Source: Flammula alnicola (lineage: Eukaryota > Basidiomycota > Agaricomycetes > Agaricales > Strophariaceae). Taken from it: a DNA stretch of 64,000 bases. The translations under genes were made by a program, and so were the position numbers. The stretch is from the NCBI GenBank assembly GCA_015499995.1, contig JADNRV010000112.1, positions 62,001 to 126,000 on the forward strand. The letters are read 5' to 3'. The notes under the pieces were generated by a model. That model made no database searches. It saw only the letters and a program-made list of their open reading frames with translations, and was not told the origin of the DNA. Positions 10,644-21,804 of this stretch are shown in pieces (the first letter of the stretch is position 1; each line of letters opens with the position of its first letter).

Positions 10644-12150
10644 TCATTCCTTCGGCGTTTGCTTCCTACTTTCGCTAATGAAACTGAGCAAGGAATCCAT
10701 GGATAGATCTGGGAAAGAATCGAAAATAGCTGAAAGACAAGCCCAGCTCATCTGCAATTCGCTGAATGCCCCCACTGATTTATGGTTATCATTTGTACCA
10801 CAGGCCGCTACGGAAGGAAATGAGATGCGGTGAAAGGGGGAGAAATAAAGGTGAGGAATTTGTTATGCATAGATTAGACGAGAGGTTCGAGCAAGAGAAA
10901 TGGAAGGAAAGAAACGAAAAAAATGGGAGAAATGAAAGAAATGAAATGAACGAGTGCCCGGCGAACGAGAACAGTAGAGCAGCAACTCACGGAGGGATAA
11001 CTTACCTCTAGTGCCCTGTACATGTGCTCCGTGCTGTATGAGTGTACTCCACCTCTCGTTATCGGATCGCCGGCTGCTGGGAGTACTAGGTGGAAAGTTA
11101 GATTTAACCCTTTCATAAGGCAACAAAGACAAAGCAGGAGCGGAGGGGTCATCAATGTCATGCTTTCCAACATCGAACGAAAGCGCGATTGACAGGTATA
11201 CTCGAGTACAACCGAAAAATACATCCAGCCCACATCGCCTACAAGCACGAGAAAGATGAGAGACCACTACAGCGGCACCACGACGCAGCACAGTAAACAT
11301 CATACACTTACGATCAATGGCATTCCCACCAACTTTTCGTATACGCGGGCCAATGTTGGGGCTCCTGAGGTCCTTGAAATATAGGTTTTTGGTTGTGTGG
11401 TGGCATCGAGTTCGACGTCAAGGCAGAATGGGGTGGTAGGCGGGAGAGAAGCAGAAGAAGGAGCGACCAGCTTGGCGGTATAGCGTCGCTTGAGCGTCGC
11501 TTGAGCGTCGCAAGCAAGACTCATCGCCGGCACAAATGAACTTGCACAGCCACACAATGATCGCGAGTATGACGAAGACGCATGCGTTTTTGTATTTACG
11601 GCAAGTAGAACTGTTCTTCACTGGGAGAACACTTTGGCAGATGATGCATCGATAGTTCCGCTCTTCATTGAGATGACTCGAGAAAACGATGGCTAGATAT
11701 TCTCGTCCCTGACAGGTTGGGCGAGTGGCGGGTGCGGTGGGTGCGGAAGACCTCCTTGCTGAAGGAGATGACGAAAAAGTGGTTGCACTGGAACGCTGAG
11801 ATATGTCAGATTACGTGATTAACCAAAAGTAGGAAAGGAAAAGACGCGGACATAAAACGTCGAGGAGACACTGAACGGAGAGACGAGAGAGCCGGGGAAA
11901 GGATAAAAGAAGGTGGTGTAGAGAAGATAAGGGGCAAGAGAGAGTGAAAAACCTGAAAGTTACTATTCGCCAATATAGGTAAATTGTCCGCTTTTGAGCT
12001 TGGATTCGAAGACGAGGGTCTGAGGTTGCCTTGCATGTGCATGTCTGCGATCCGCCTCATTGACAGGCGACGCCGAAGATTGGTGCGGCCGGAGCGGGAG
12101 CTGGAGTTGGAACCAGAACCCAAATATGAGCGAGCGGTAGGTAGCACCAC
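10644..12150 (-). CDS. Hypothetical five-exon gene, function unknown
   Basis: A chain of in-frame exons on the minus strand supports this model: 12150-11953, 11795-11600, 11499-11312, 11162-11006 and 10807-10644, ending at TGA (10644-10646). Phases match at every join. The N-terminal part is Ser/Arg/Pro-rich (SGSNSSSRSGRTN). The second exon holds a possible C-x2-C (RCIICQ). The last exon is more ordered (FSELQMSWACLS ... LLSFISES). Weak points are the first donor (gtttttc), two long introns (149 and 198 nt) and an unproven start, because codon 1 in this model is not ATG. No known domain is recognised. Alternatively it is partly non-coding. Confidence 0.4.
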
Positions 12151-12336
12151 TCACTACTAGGCTAGGCGAGAAAACTTGCTGGTGAACACATTATGAATCG
12201 CGGCGATGACGGCGTCAAAGACGCAACCGCAGAAATCGCGCAGAGGCCCAGGGCAACACGAAACCAGTGAACAAACGCCTTCATCGTATCCTCTACGAGC
12301 GTGCAACTGCGTGCGTTGGCGTGCCACGCTAAGCAC

Positions 12337-12365
12337 TATGGCTGACCAAACGCACATTTATTCCC
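12337..12365 (+). repeat. Dispersed 29-bp repeat, copy 1
   Basis: The core is tatggctgacca...cacatttattccc. Related copies lie at 20119-20147 (plus), 21043-21071 (minus) and 19936-19959 (minus, shorter). A neighbouring gccacgctaagcac motif also recurs at 19960-20001 and near 63765-63832. Confidence 0.7.
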
Positions 12366-12773
12366 ATGCGCCCTAAATAGGTTTGCCCGCGCGCCCGGAG
12401 GCCTCAAATCGTCAAATAGCCTGGAAATGTAGTTTCTTTTATATAGATCCTTCCAATGCTCCATGGCAGTCTATAGCGACTTAATACCAGCCTAAATCAC
12501 TTGAGTTGGGGTATATAGCAGTTTACAACACAGTACACCGTATTCCAATTGGAAGATGGGCTCCCACGGTTCAAGCCCTTGTCTTCGACACCGAAATGGA
12601 AGATCACCTTACTCTCCTACCACCGTCATCTGCTTTTCTCGTCACTCTACGACACTCTCCTATCCCTCTCTCCTTTAAAGTTCGTCAAAAAGGTGTTTAA
12701 GTCACAAATGAACAGCCGATGTTGTATGCCCCTTCGCCGACCTCAAGCGGTAATTTCCCAGCCTCCACGATAG

Positions 12774-13100
12774 GTGGACGAAGAGTTGCTTGTCGACAAG
12801 GAAAGGCCTACCAAGAGGCCAGATACATCGTACGTCTCATCCTCATTCCACATAGCTGATTTTCTGATCAAAACCTCCCATAGACGTGTCCCTGGAATGA
12901 AGACAAACGAACAAGCTCTTCCGCCGCCTCATCAAGAAATCATTATACGCCCAAAAGATCGCATTCAGCTCATTCGCGACGAAATCAAAGCCCAGCTGCC
13001 AAAGCAGAAAGACCTCGATCATCATTGGGAAGATCTTGTCGATGTAAGCATTTTGGACATTTATCTTTCCAAGTCACTTACTTTTGTCCTATAGGATGGA
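12774..13100 (+). pseudogene. Fragment of an unidentified conserved-looking gene
   Basis: Exon-like segments with good splice sites occur: VDEELLVDKERPTKRPDTS, then a gtacgt...catag intron, then [14 protein letters not shown] and [18 protein letters not shown] up to WEDLVD and a gtaagc donor. I do not recognise the family. The following splice leads out of frame into HSP70-derived sequence, so this looks like a truncated gene end joined to an unrelated pseudogene. Confidence 0.4.
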
Positions 13101-13104
13101 CCAA

Positions 13105-13711
13105 ACCCGGAGTCCTCATCCAAGTCTACGAGGGTGAGCGTGCCCACGTCAAGGACAACAACCTCCTCGGAAAGTTCGAGCTCTCTCGTATACCCCCTGC
13201 TCCTCGTGGTGTTCCTCGGATCGAGCCTTCGATATCGACGCCAACGGTATCCTCAACGTCTCCGCTTCCGACAAGACCACCGGCAAGTCGAACCGCATCA
13301 CCATCACCAACGGCAAGGGCCGTCTCTCCAAGGAGGAGATAGACCGCATGGTCCAGGAAGCCGAGAAGCACAAAGGTAAGCTTTTCGTCACCTTTCGCAT
13401 CCAGTCCCATTTGCTAACTTATGTCTTCTTCTAGCTGAGGATGAAGCCGATGCTGCTCGTATCACTGCCAAGAACAGCCTTGAGTCATACTCATACAACC
13501 TCCGTAACTCGCTCACCGACGAGAAGCTCGCTGGCCAGTCCGAGGCTGCCGACAAGGCCAAGCTAGAGTCAGCTGTCAACGACACCATCTCCTCTCTCGA
13601 CGCTTCGCAAGAGGGTTCGAAGGAGGAGTACGAAGAGAGAAGGAGCTCGAGGCCATTTGATCAGAGCGGTCATGACACCACCGGCGGTCTCAATGCCTAG
13701 GGAAAGAGGAG
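13105..13711 (+). pseudogene. HSP70 substrate-binding domain fragment (pseudogene)
   Basis: The sequence encodes the start of the HSP70 substrate-binding domain ([30 protein letters not shown]). A deletion of about 4 nt near 13221 then shifts the frame. In the next frame it continues with [36 protein letters not shown] and, after a 59-nt intron (13376-13434), ITAKNSLESYSYNLRN. A second small deletion near 13640 destroys the KELE region, and the frame ends at TAG about 13700. The ATPase domain is absent. The retained intron shows it is a DNA-level duplicate, not a retrocopy. Confidence 0.85.
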
Positions 13712-13990
13712 CGACATCGAGGAGAAAGTACATGACCGGAATCCCAGAACATTGATATAATTCAAATGTTTCTCCATGTATTCCATCTCATTCCATACCG
13801 TACATATGCTCCAAAAATAAGAGTTCTCGTCCATTTTCATGTCATTCATACTTAGACTTGACCAAAACATTGTCAGCCCTGTTCTCTCTATGAAAACTGC
13901 AATTAATATGTAATGAATTAAACATGGTAGTAAGTTACTGCTTGTAACATTAAGGGATTTAAATTCAAAGAGCACGAAACAAATAGCTAA

Positions 13991-14240
13991 GATGGGCAGG
14001 ATTAATGAGTGGTGAAGATGAATTAAAGGAATGGTGACAACGAAATTGTCTGTGACGATTATGGTGATGATAATGATACCTGGGACAGCCATGATGAAAA
14101 GTTCAATAGAGGGAAGTGGCGTGAAAAGAACAGCTAAGGATGGGCAAGATTAACGAGTGGCCAAGGTTAAGTAAAGCGATGGTATGATAATCAAAGAAAC
14201 GGTGACGATTAAAAGAATGGCGATGATAATAATACTTGGA
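13991..14240 (+). repeat. Diverged tandem duplication, unit about 145 bp
   Basis: Segments beginning gatgggcaggattaatgagtgg (about 13992) and gatgggcaagattaacgagtgg (about 14138) share blocks including gtgacgatta and gatgataat. Both are A/G-rich. No coding signal is seen. Confidence 0.5.
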
Positions 14241-14395
14241 AAGGTCAACGACCGTGATGGAGAGGGGGATGGTGCATTGGCATGAATCACACAATAGGGA
14301 TAGCGTCCGATAGATGAACGCAGCTGATGAGTAGCCGCCACGGAAGTGATGAAGGTTTGACGCGAGATTATGAAGCAATGAAAATGTCGAGGAAT

Positions 14396-16327
14396 TTATA
14401 TCCTAACGGGACGGATTCTGTAATTCTCATCCCAAGGGTTGATATGGGTTGTGGGATCACTTTCCGTGCGGTAAAGCCAGCTGAAGGCAGACTCAGGTGG
14501 ATTGATAAACCGAGGGGCTACAGACAATGGCTTGCGCGAGCTACACCTCTGACAGAGGGTGACAGTGCCGGTAGCATTGGCGAAAGTGGTGAGATGGTCT
14601 GGCACGGCAACCCTGGGGGTAGAAACTTTGAGCGACGGCGTCCTAGATTTCTTCCGTGAAACCTCTTCGCTCTCCGATTCCGATCCACCATCGAGAAAAT
14701 CTAGATAAAAATGTTATATCAAAAATCGTCATGCAATTCAGGACTTGAAGCAAGGTGATAACGTACAATGGGTATCCTTATGAGCCGCTTTGACGATCAA
14801 GTTGCTGGTAGTCTCTGACGGCAACTCGGACATTGCAACACTCGAGCCAGATGTCACTCTACTCTTCGCCTTATCTGGTAGGAGCCATTCAGTCACCGAT
14901 GAGATTTTGCTGGGCTGGAAAAGTTGAATTGAACATACCGAGCTTCTGCTTTTTAGCGACAGGTTTGTCATCATCAATACCTGCAGGGCTTTCCCTATCC
15001 TTTCTTTTTGTCCCTTTCGTAGTCTCGCGGCCATGAGTATGGTCTCGGAAGGTTTGACCAGACTTGGCCGATGACTCTGACGAATCTGATTCAACCTCGA
15101 AGTTGTCAAGCTCTTCGGAGGGACCTGGACTTAAGACTCAGATCGGAAACAGCATGCAAACATTACTACTAGTCTCACCGTCTGAACCGTGTATCTCTTC
15201 ATCAGAAAAATCAGGCATCGGAACGTCGGATGAAGGCTCTACATCTGGCTTCCATGAATCATACACTTCATCAGGAATTCCCTTCCGAAGGGCTATAAAC
15301 AGGCCGTACCCTGAGTAAGCATGGGAAGACAAGCTGAAAGCTCCAAGATACATACCGACAACCACGGCGACATGCTTCTTGCCACTCTTTTCTCCGTATT
15401 TATGGAACCAAAGGTCTTTACCATTCGGCCGCTCCTTCGATACCACCGCAAGCCGCCTGCCATCCCTGCCTACCAAGACCCAGCTTGGTTTTCCTGCCAT
15501 CCTCTGGGATCTTCGCTCGCTGCCTTTGTTTTCTGCAGTGCGGTTTGCAAAGTTAAATGGCCGTGGAAGAATTTTGGTCAGCTGAGCTGTGCACTCCTCG
15601 TGGTTCCAGTCAGTGTTGATGATAACATTCTGCTTCGCGCAACCACGGCTCTCTAATTCTGTCAACAAAACTTTGGATAGTGGCTTGTCCTCGAGGAGAG
15701 CTCCCTTTGGCTACATCATGATTGTAAGTAAACTTGAATGGATGGCAAGTATCAACAGACTTACGTCTAAACCTTGAACAATGACCGCTAACCATGCAAT
15801 TTCTTGCTCGGGACTTGGGATGCTTGGCTCTTCTTTTGGCTGTCAACAAATACTCAGTGTCGGGAGATTTATTAACGGATGACGATAATGATCATTGGCA
15901 TCACCTTTCTGGTTCTTGTAGCTCCAGCAGCCTTGCGTGGTGCTTTCGAGACGGTTGAGGCCGATGAGGATGTTGCCGGCCTAAAACCTTCCAAGGTCTC
16001 TTTGCGGGCCTGCCCAACGTCAACAGATGCAGAAAATTTCTTGCTTGGGCTCCGAGTCGTGGAATCCTTGCTCACACCAACCGTGTTGTTGAAGATATCA
16101 AGAACAGTTTGCTTCGCTGTGGTTGTCGAGGCTGATGGTGTAGCGCGTGTCGATGCAGACTGGGCCTGGCCTTGTTCAGCGTGTGGCTTAGGATGCTTGC
16201 TCTTGCCGTGGAGACATTCCGCACACCTCAGGGGCTGATTCGGGTTGGTCTGGATGGGTTCAGAGAACTCCTCGCAATCGCAAGATGTTCCATCCTCCAA
16301 CTTTCCACGACAGAACTGCTGAGGCAT
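14396..16327 (-). CDS. Cys-rich, partly disordered protein, 527 aa; partner of the integrase gene
   Basis: Seven exons were read: complement(15905..16327), (15765..15839), (15356..15710), (15179..15310), (14939..15124), (14767..14874) and (14396..14700). All six introns are 45-66 nt GT-AG with consistent phases. Residues 6-45 hold a likely zinc cluster (C6, C16, C18, C35, C38, H40, H45). A Ser/Thr-rich linker follows, then an ordered block with WLVLV-like strands (SWVLVGRDGRRLAVV, WFHKYGEKSGKK). An acidic stretch (FEVESDSSES), a basic NLS-like KPVAKKQK and a C-x2-C (about 476-479) end the protein. The function is unknown. It lies 164 bp downstream of the integrase-type transposase on the same strand, so a joint role in one mobile element is plausible. 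It resembles Agaricomycete orphan families rather than a named enzyme. Confidence 0.78.
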
Positions 16328-16491
16328 TGCGAACAAGGTAGAATGTTTCAGAGGCAAACGAAATCCAGAAACGTACAAGATGTGTTAAGTACGTAGTTTT
16401 ATACTGTTGCTCCCCAACTGTCTCACGGGCCATGCCAAATTCTGGGCTGATTGCCACGACATTTGTAATTCTACGATGTACGTAGCGACAA

Positions 16492-18575
16492 CTACATAAA
16501 ATGTTGAAGTACATTCAAACCTTGAACCCAAAGTCTTGCGCGAGCCTGCCAAATTTTTTCGTCCAAAAGTATCTGGATTTCCTTTCTTCCCCGTGACCCA
16601 ATCTGCATCGTCTCTGCTGTCGGATATCCTCCATCAACCCACTCTTCCGGTAAAATGCCATATCCTATAGGTACAATGTCTTTTTCAATGACCTCTTGCA
16701 GTACCTTGAAAAAAGCGGTTTCGGTTTCATCATTGTTGAATGGATTGTGGCCTTGAACAACCGGAACACCTTCATGTCGAACTTGGGATGTCTGGTTTTC
16801 AGCGATTTGCTGTGCCAACTCTTCTGCACTCAGCTGGGTTTGCTGTTCAGTCCCTTCATCTTCCAGCTCGCCTTCCGAGGTAGACTCAGCTTCGTCTACT
16901 GGATGACCTGCTCCCGTACTATGTTTCCTATGCTTGACGCTTGCTCCTTGATCGACGCCATAATATTCGTTGATTACATCCGGGTGAATGCCTTCGCATT
17001 CGTCTTTATATACGCCAAATCGAGCTTGGCCTAGAAATCGAAGGTCCTGGAACGTCATTAGTTGTCCTGTCTCAAAATTGACATTTAAATTTGAATAAAT
17101 ACATTTGGGCTCTTGTAACTTGTGTTTGCACCGTGGATGGGATGGCTATTCCACGTTTCTTTGAAGTCTTGACAATCGGCATTGATTGCGTCAAGAAACA
17201 AGGTGTGAAGCAGCCACAATTGCTCTGGCTGTTCTACATCAAGGTGGTGCAACCTCTCGAGCCGAGAAAAGAAAGCTCGCCATCGCCGAACGAAATGGGT
17301 GCCGACTTCGACCCAAAGTCGCTCAATACGGGTATTTCGAGTTGATCTATGTCATATTTTGCATCTTTTAAATCCTGCATTAGACATTCAAATTTCATAG
17401 CTACTCACGATCCCCACATAAAGCTTGCCCGTTTAGGACCTCTCCGCATTACCATGTAAATTGCGCATGCAATGTTTTCTCCTCCTCGATCACCCCGTAG
17501 ACGAGAGGGTGTGCCATATTCTGCAATGGCGTCCAAGAATAAATCCAGCACAGTAAGAGCTCGATTATTTGTACTTGCTCGGAGAGCCGTTACCTGCCAA
17601 CGCATGCGGCTTCAAAATCTATGCCTTTGGAGAGTGAATTTTTTTGAATGAACATACCGTCCTACTGAAACCATCCACAAACCCGTGGACGACGATTCCC
17701 CATCTGATCATCTTATGATGCCCGTCGAGATGCCATAAAGCATGTGGACGTTTAACACTGTATTTCTTCCTTCTGATTACTTTCTGCTTCTGCAGGGCTT
17801 GTCCCAATCCATCTACACGCTTGAGGGATGACACCACCCGACGTTTTTGAATACGCAACCCATGTTTCCGAAGAAATCCCGTCACATATTGCAGTCCTGA
17901 TTCAGGCTTTTTCTCCTTGAATGTCCGAATAAGGATGTCCAGGTCATGGTTACTGAGATTAGAATATTGTCGGACAAGGTTATGTCGTTTCATATGCAGC
18001 CGAAGGGTATTCCGATGAATTCCCATTAAGTCCGCTAGTTCTGATAACTTGATCTGTCGATGTCCTGCGGTAGCTTCTGCCAAGAATTCCAGATTGAGTT
18101 CTTTTCGTGGTCGACCTCTCTTGCCACTGTGTACAATGTGGACGAGTTCAGGGAGGACAACATTGGACTCTTCTCTAGATTGACCAGGTTTGAGTTTCCT
18201 AGCTTGAAGGGAGTCGGGAACCAAAGAAATTTTATTCACTTGCCTTCCCTTTCCAATTTCTACCGTTTTTTTTAATGACCCTACCAGATCTCCAAATAGG
18301 CGGGCACAGTTGTGAAGCCACTCCTCCGATAGCAAAATTAATCCATTGTGCGCTTCGACTTCGAGGGCTGACAGTACTGGAATTGCATCGGAGGTAATTG
18401 AATCAATATGGAACGCCATGCGTAAGGGATCAGAATCTTCTTGACGAGCAATTCTGACTGCATGAGAATACAAATCTGCCAGAACTTGATGTGCTGCAAT
18501 GACCTTGGATGGCCATGCTTTTTCCTGTGGATTATCCATAGGAGGGAGGGGAGGAAAGCTAGAAGGAAAATTCAT
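16492..18575 (-). CDS. Integrase-core (rve-type) DDE transposase, 641 aa
   Basis: Exons are complement(17658..18575), (17409..17593), (17103..17346) and (16492..17070). Residues 151-158 form an AT-hook-like GKRGRPRK and about 176-198 a helix-turn-helix (LSELADLMGIHRNTLRLHM). The integrase core follows: WHLDGHHKMIRW (D284), RLRGDRGGEN (D341) and NTRIERLW (E376), giving a complete D-x56-D-x34-E triad. After the core come RRWRAFFSRLE, FLDAIN and the Agaricomycete-typical DLRFLG...GVY and IHPDVINEYYGVD blocks, then an acidic tail. The third intron is only 32 nt (17071-17102), so that boundary is the least certain. All catalytic residues are present, so the enzyme may be active. Terminal repeats were not identified. 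Confidence 0.85.
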
Positions 18576-18822
18576 GGCAGTTTACGAAAGATGGGGTATG
18601 AGGAGCAGAGAAGATGGCCTGGTAGTCAAGAAGAGAGATGCGAAAACTCTCATAACTGTCAATTGTTATGCCGTCTGTGATTCCTCGGTCTGATTTCGCA
18701 TTAAGAACCTAAATATAAGACTGAACAAAAATACATCTATAAAGGCCGTTACTCTTCTCCAGATATCGTAACACATCCTATCGATCTGAAAGCCGTTACA
18801 TCCACACTTTTTATCAGAAATT
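18576..18822. promoter_or_regulatory. Divergent promoter region, integrase and BTB genes
   Basis: This 247-bp spacer separates the divergent start codons of the integrase (18575, minus) and BTB (18823, plus) genes. It must hold both promoters unless either start is wrong. No clear TATA element was assigned. Confidence 0.45.
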
Positions 18823-19825
18823 ATGCCTTCACGCACCACGGATCCTCGGTTATGGGATGATATAAGAGGGACCCATGTTTTCCTGGTGCGCCACAATGAA
18901 CTTATTAAACAAACCAAATAATAATACTGCGTTTTCAGGTTGGGAATACACTTTATAAGCTCGACTCCAATGCGCTCAGCCGGGTTTCTGACTTCTTTGC
19001 TCATTTACTCGACCCAAATGCAGCTTGGCGAGGAGATCCGAGTAGGAACTCAGAGGGCACAGAATCACAACCCATTACGATTCCTGAAAAGATCGCAGAG
19101 CCAGAGTTTGAACTGTTTGCTTCTCGAGCCTACGGATTGTGAGTAGCCAGTGGACAAACCGGATTCCATCTATTCACTTATCAGCACTTTGGTCTAGAAA
19201 TATCCGGACAAGTGAAGTTAAGAAACCGGTTTTCCTCAAGTTACTGGAACTCAGTGACTACTTCGTTTCACCTTCAACGCGTGAATTCGCTCTTGATCAA
19301 ATCCAAGCACATTGTTTTCATTTTGACGCTCCCGTGCTGATTGAACTTTCATACCGCTATCACACCCGCATTTTTTTCCGAAGCGCTTTCGAACGCTTGG
19401 TCAAGATGCCACTCCACAAACTTACAGAGAAAGAGGAGAAACTACTTGGCGATTACCTCATGGTCGTGGTCGCAAAAGTGAAGGAATCAATACTCGAGTC
19501 CCGACAAATTATAGCCTGCGAGGCACCGGAAATCAAGCATCATTATCCTGATTGCGCAAACAATGTTCTATGTGAAAGCGACTGGTATGCTATTTGGTGG
19601 AACGGAATGGGAAGGTTTTTACTGGATGGGAGACACGAGCTATCATGGGATGAGGCAATATCGAGGTTTGAGAATATGCAATTTGGTGATGTGGGAGAAG
19701 GATGTCGAAAGGCGATGATTTTGCAGCTGAAACAGGGAGATGCTTATCGGCAGGGAGAGAATCTGATCAAAATCACCGCTGACGAGCTGGCTTCGAGAAT
19801 TCAAGAGCTTGATGGCTCCCTCTAA
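18823..19825 (+). CDS. BTB/POZ-domain protein, 296 aa
   Basis: Exons are 18823-18885, 18939-19138 and 19198-19825, and both introns join in frame. The N-terminus MPSRTTDPRLWDDIRGTH leads into FLVGNTLYKLDSNALSRVSDFF, the typical BTB opening (a phrase for the internalised substrate-contact strand, then LS..S..F). PITIPEKIAEPEFELF and ELSDYFVSPSTREFALDQI follow, as in fungal BTB families. The C-terminal half (YRYHTRIFFRSAFERLV) is the helical extension usual in Agaricomycete members. The expected role is protein-protein interaction, possibly as a Cul3 adaptor; the partner is unknown. The protein is intact and without signal peptide or membrane segments. It lies head-to-head with the integrase gene, which may be coincidental. 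Confidence 0.83.
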
Positions 19826-19935
19826 TAGATATTATAGTAGAAGAATATATCTAGGCTTCAAATATCATGTAAAAGCTTTCTGAGGACTTCGGGCGCGGGC
19901 GCAGAGTGTACAGGGCGCGGGCGATCAAAATTTAT

Positions 19936-20001
19936 TAAATGTGCACGTGGTCAGCCATAAAGCACGCTAAGCACGCTCGTGCACGCAGATATTCTCTAGC
20001 C
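19936..20001 (-). repeat. Dispersed repeat with gcacgctaagcacgc motif
   Basis: It contains a shortened copy of the 29-bp repeat (19936-19959), followed by agcacgctaagcacgctcg and gatattctctagccc. The same order of motifs appears in reverse complement near the window end (63765-63832). Confidence 0.65.
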
Positions 20002-20118
20002 CGCGTGTGAGATCCCTGTACCGCCCAACCACCCCCAATTCTACGCTTAGGACGGCGCCGGCACCATATCACACACGTAGTGATGTTGTAGCGTTGTTTG
20101 TGGCCTCGAGGGGCTCCT

Positions 20119-20147
20119 TATGACTGACCAAATGCACATTTATTCCC
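20119..20147 (+). repeat. 29-bp repeat, left arm of an inverted pair
   Basis: The core tatgactgacca...tttattccc faces the copy at 21043-21071 in inverted orientation about 0.9 kb away. Both are bordered by CG-rich runs on the inner side. They could be ends of a non-autonomous element; no target duplication was identified. Confidence 0.6.
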
Positions 20148-21042
20148 GCGCGCGCGCCATCAGTCTCCGCGCGCGCGCTGCACATCAAAATTGGGATTTC
20201 ATTGACTCCCACTGCACATCCTTCCATACTTGAAATATCAGCTCTTTTTTGGAATAAAATATGGATACATAATACTACATTAACCGGACTAGCACTCCCC
20301 AAGTGCGAAAGCTACCACTGGTTGCACATTTCTGTTTTTCCGGAGGTGACGGGCCGTGCTGCCGAAGGCTGCTCATTGTCGAGTTGGCGGGCTTGAATTC
20401 AAGCTCAAATATGAGGAAAGCAGAAGATTTAAGCACGCTAACTTTATTATCTGCATAATATCTCAATAATTATATCTACAACTTGAAAGTGAAGGTAAAT
20501 ACCGGCCTCAGGGCCTCTCTCTTGCTAGAACTTGCCTACAAGTTCATCTAGCGGTAATTCGTGCCTATACCTAGATTTCATATCATAGAAACACACTGAT
20601 TTACAGTATAGTAAATTTAAACTATGTATTAAAACTTGACAAGGGGTGTGATTTTTAGGACTAGTAATTTAGTAGTAAAGCCAAGCTTCATTAGATTTTC
20701 AGCTGAATTTCAACTCAGGAACCCTCCAAAATGCGACCAAGAGAGCAGAAAGATACGTGGAAGCATAAGAATGATTTAGTTATAGCAAGCTATGATGACC
20801 TTCGATTTAAATCTGCTTCGAGCCCTCAGCCAACCAAGCATGAATAAATTTATAAGTCTCGCATGTTGACCCTAGCAGCTGGATATATTATGTAGCTTGT
20901 CAATCAGAAATCTGACAAAAGAGCAAGTATATTCCAGTAATTATGTACTAGTTATGAGATATAACAAGTAAGAGGACAGGCCATGGAACAGAAGGCCATG
21001 AATTTCTGAGTTAGAGGTGCCGCGCGCGCGCGGGGACAGTGT

Positions 21043-21071
21043 GGGAATAAATGTGCACTTGGTCAGTCATA
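21043..21071 (-). repeat. 29-bp repeat, right arm of an inverted pair
   Basis: Reverse complement of the 20119 copy with few differences, preceded by cgcgcgcgcgggg. Confidence 0.6.
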
Positions 21072-21804
21072 GGCTCCTGCTTGTCGAGCTGGGCGTCGAG
21101 CGGTATGGCGAGCATTTCTCGCTCGCGTACAGCCTGCGCAGCACTTATCGCATTGCAAGATCCCTCGTAGTCGGTTCGAGGACGGCAGCGAGCGGTATTT
21201 GTGCTCGTGGAATGGTCTTCGTTCTTCAAGGTGGTGGGGGATGGTGTTTTCTCGTCCAGAGACAAATACTCACCTTGGTTCCACCGCTTTACCGTCGCTC
21301 TCGCCCTCCGCCCTCCAGCTTCTTCTCCGTCTCCTCGTTGTAGATAATGATGAGCAGGTCGGTGGGTGTCGTAGAGGGCCTCAAGAGGCATTGGTGCAAA
21401 TAAATCGAGAAGTAAGCTTAATCTAAAAGAACACAGAGATTCCACTATCCACTCCTAAAGCCGTGTGGTGGCTCCTGCTTCGAGTGCGTTACGGGCTGCC
21501 ATTGGTACACGGAGGCAAGCTAAGGTCGTTTTCGTTTTGCACCAGGGAAACCACTTCCCATTCCCGGGTTTGCGGCATCTCGACCCAAGAGATTGAGCCC
21601 ATGTGTTGAGGCTGAACGAAGGAGGGCATAGGACAAAGTATCTCGAAGTCCTCACCAGATAAACAACGGAAGTGAGGAGTTCCCGCACACTCACATCCAC
21701 CTGTGCCGCTTCATACCAGCTGCATCTTCGTTGTCGTAAACTAACGATTACCATCATTGTGACTGTGAAGTGATTCGAGGAAGTCTTCATCCTCTGAAGT
21801 ATAT

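Larger units (their letters stand above)
19826..21804. other. Repeat-rich, AT-rich intergenic region
   Basis: No gene is supported. Alternating CG runs lie near 20146-20182 and 21020-21036, next to copies of the 29-bp dispersed repeat in opposite orientation. The region between them is AT-rich and stop-dense. Short minus-strand ORFs at 21011-21445 and 21455-21808 follow the HNH gene, but I cannot splice them into it. Confidence 0.5.

Noticed and set aside
12548..12590. tRNA T-loop-like ggttcaagccc
   Set aside because: No acceptor or anticodon stem could be drawn around it. No other tRNA-like block was found in the window.
14327..14659. 110-codon plus-strand ORF
   Set aside because: Antisense to the last exon of the 527-aa gene, whose splicing and protein pattern are more convincing.
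15879..16238. 119-codon plus-strand ORF
   Set aside because: Antisense shadow of the first exon of the 527-aa Cys-rich protein.
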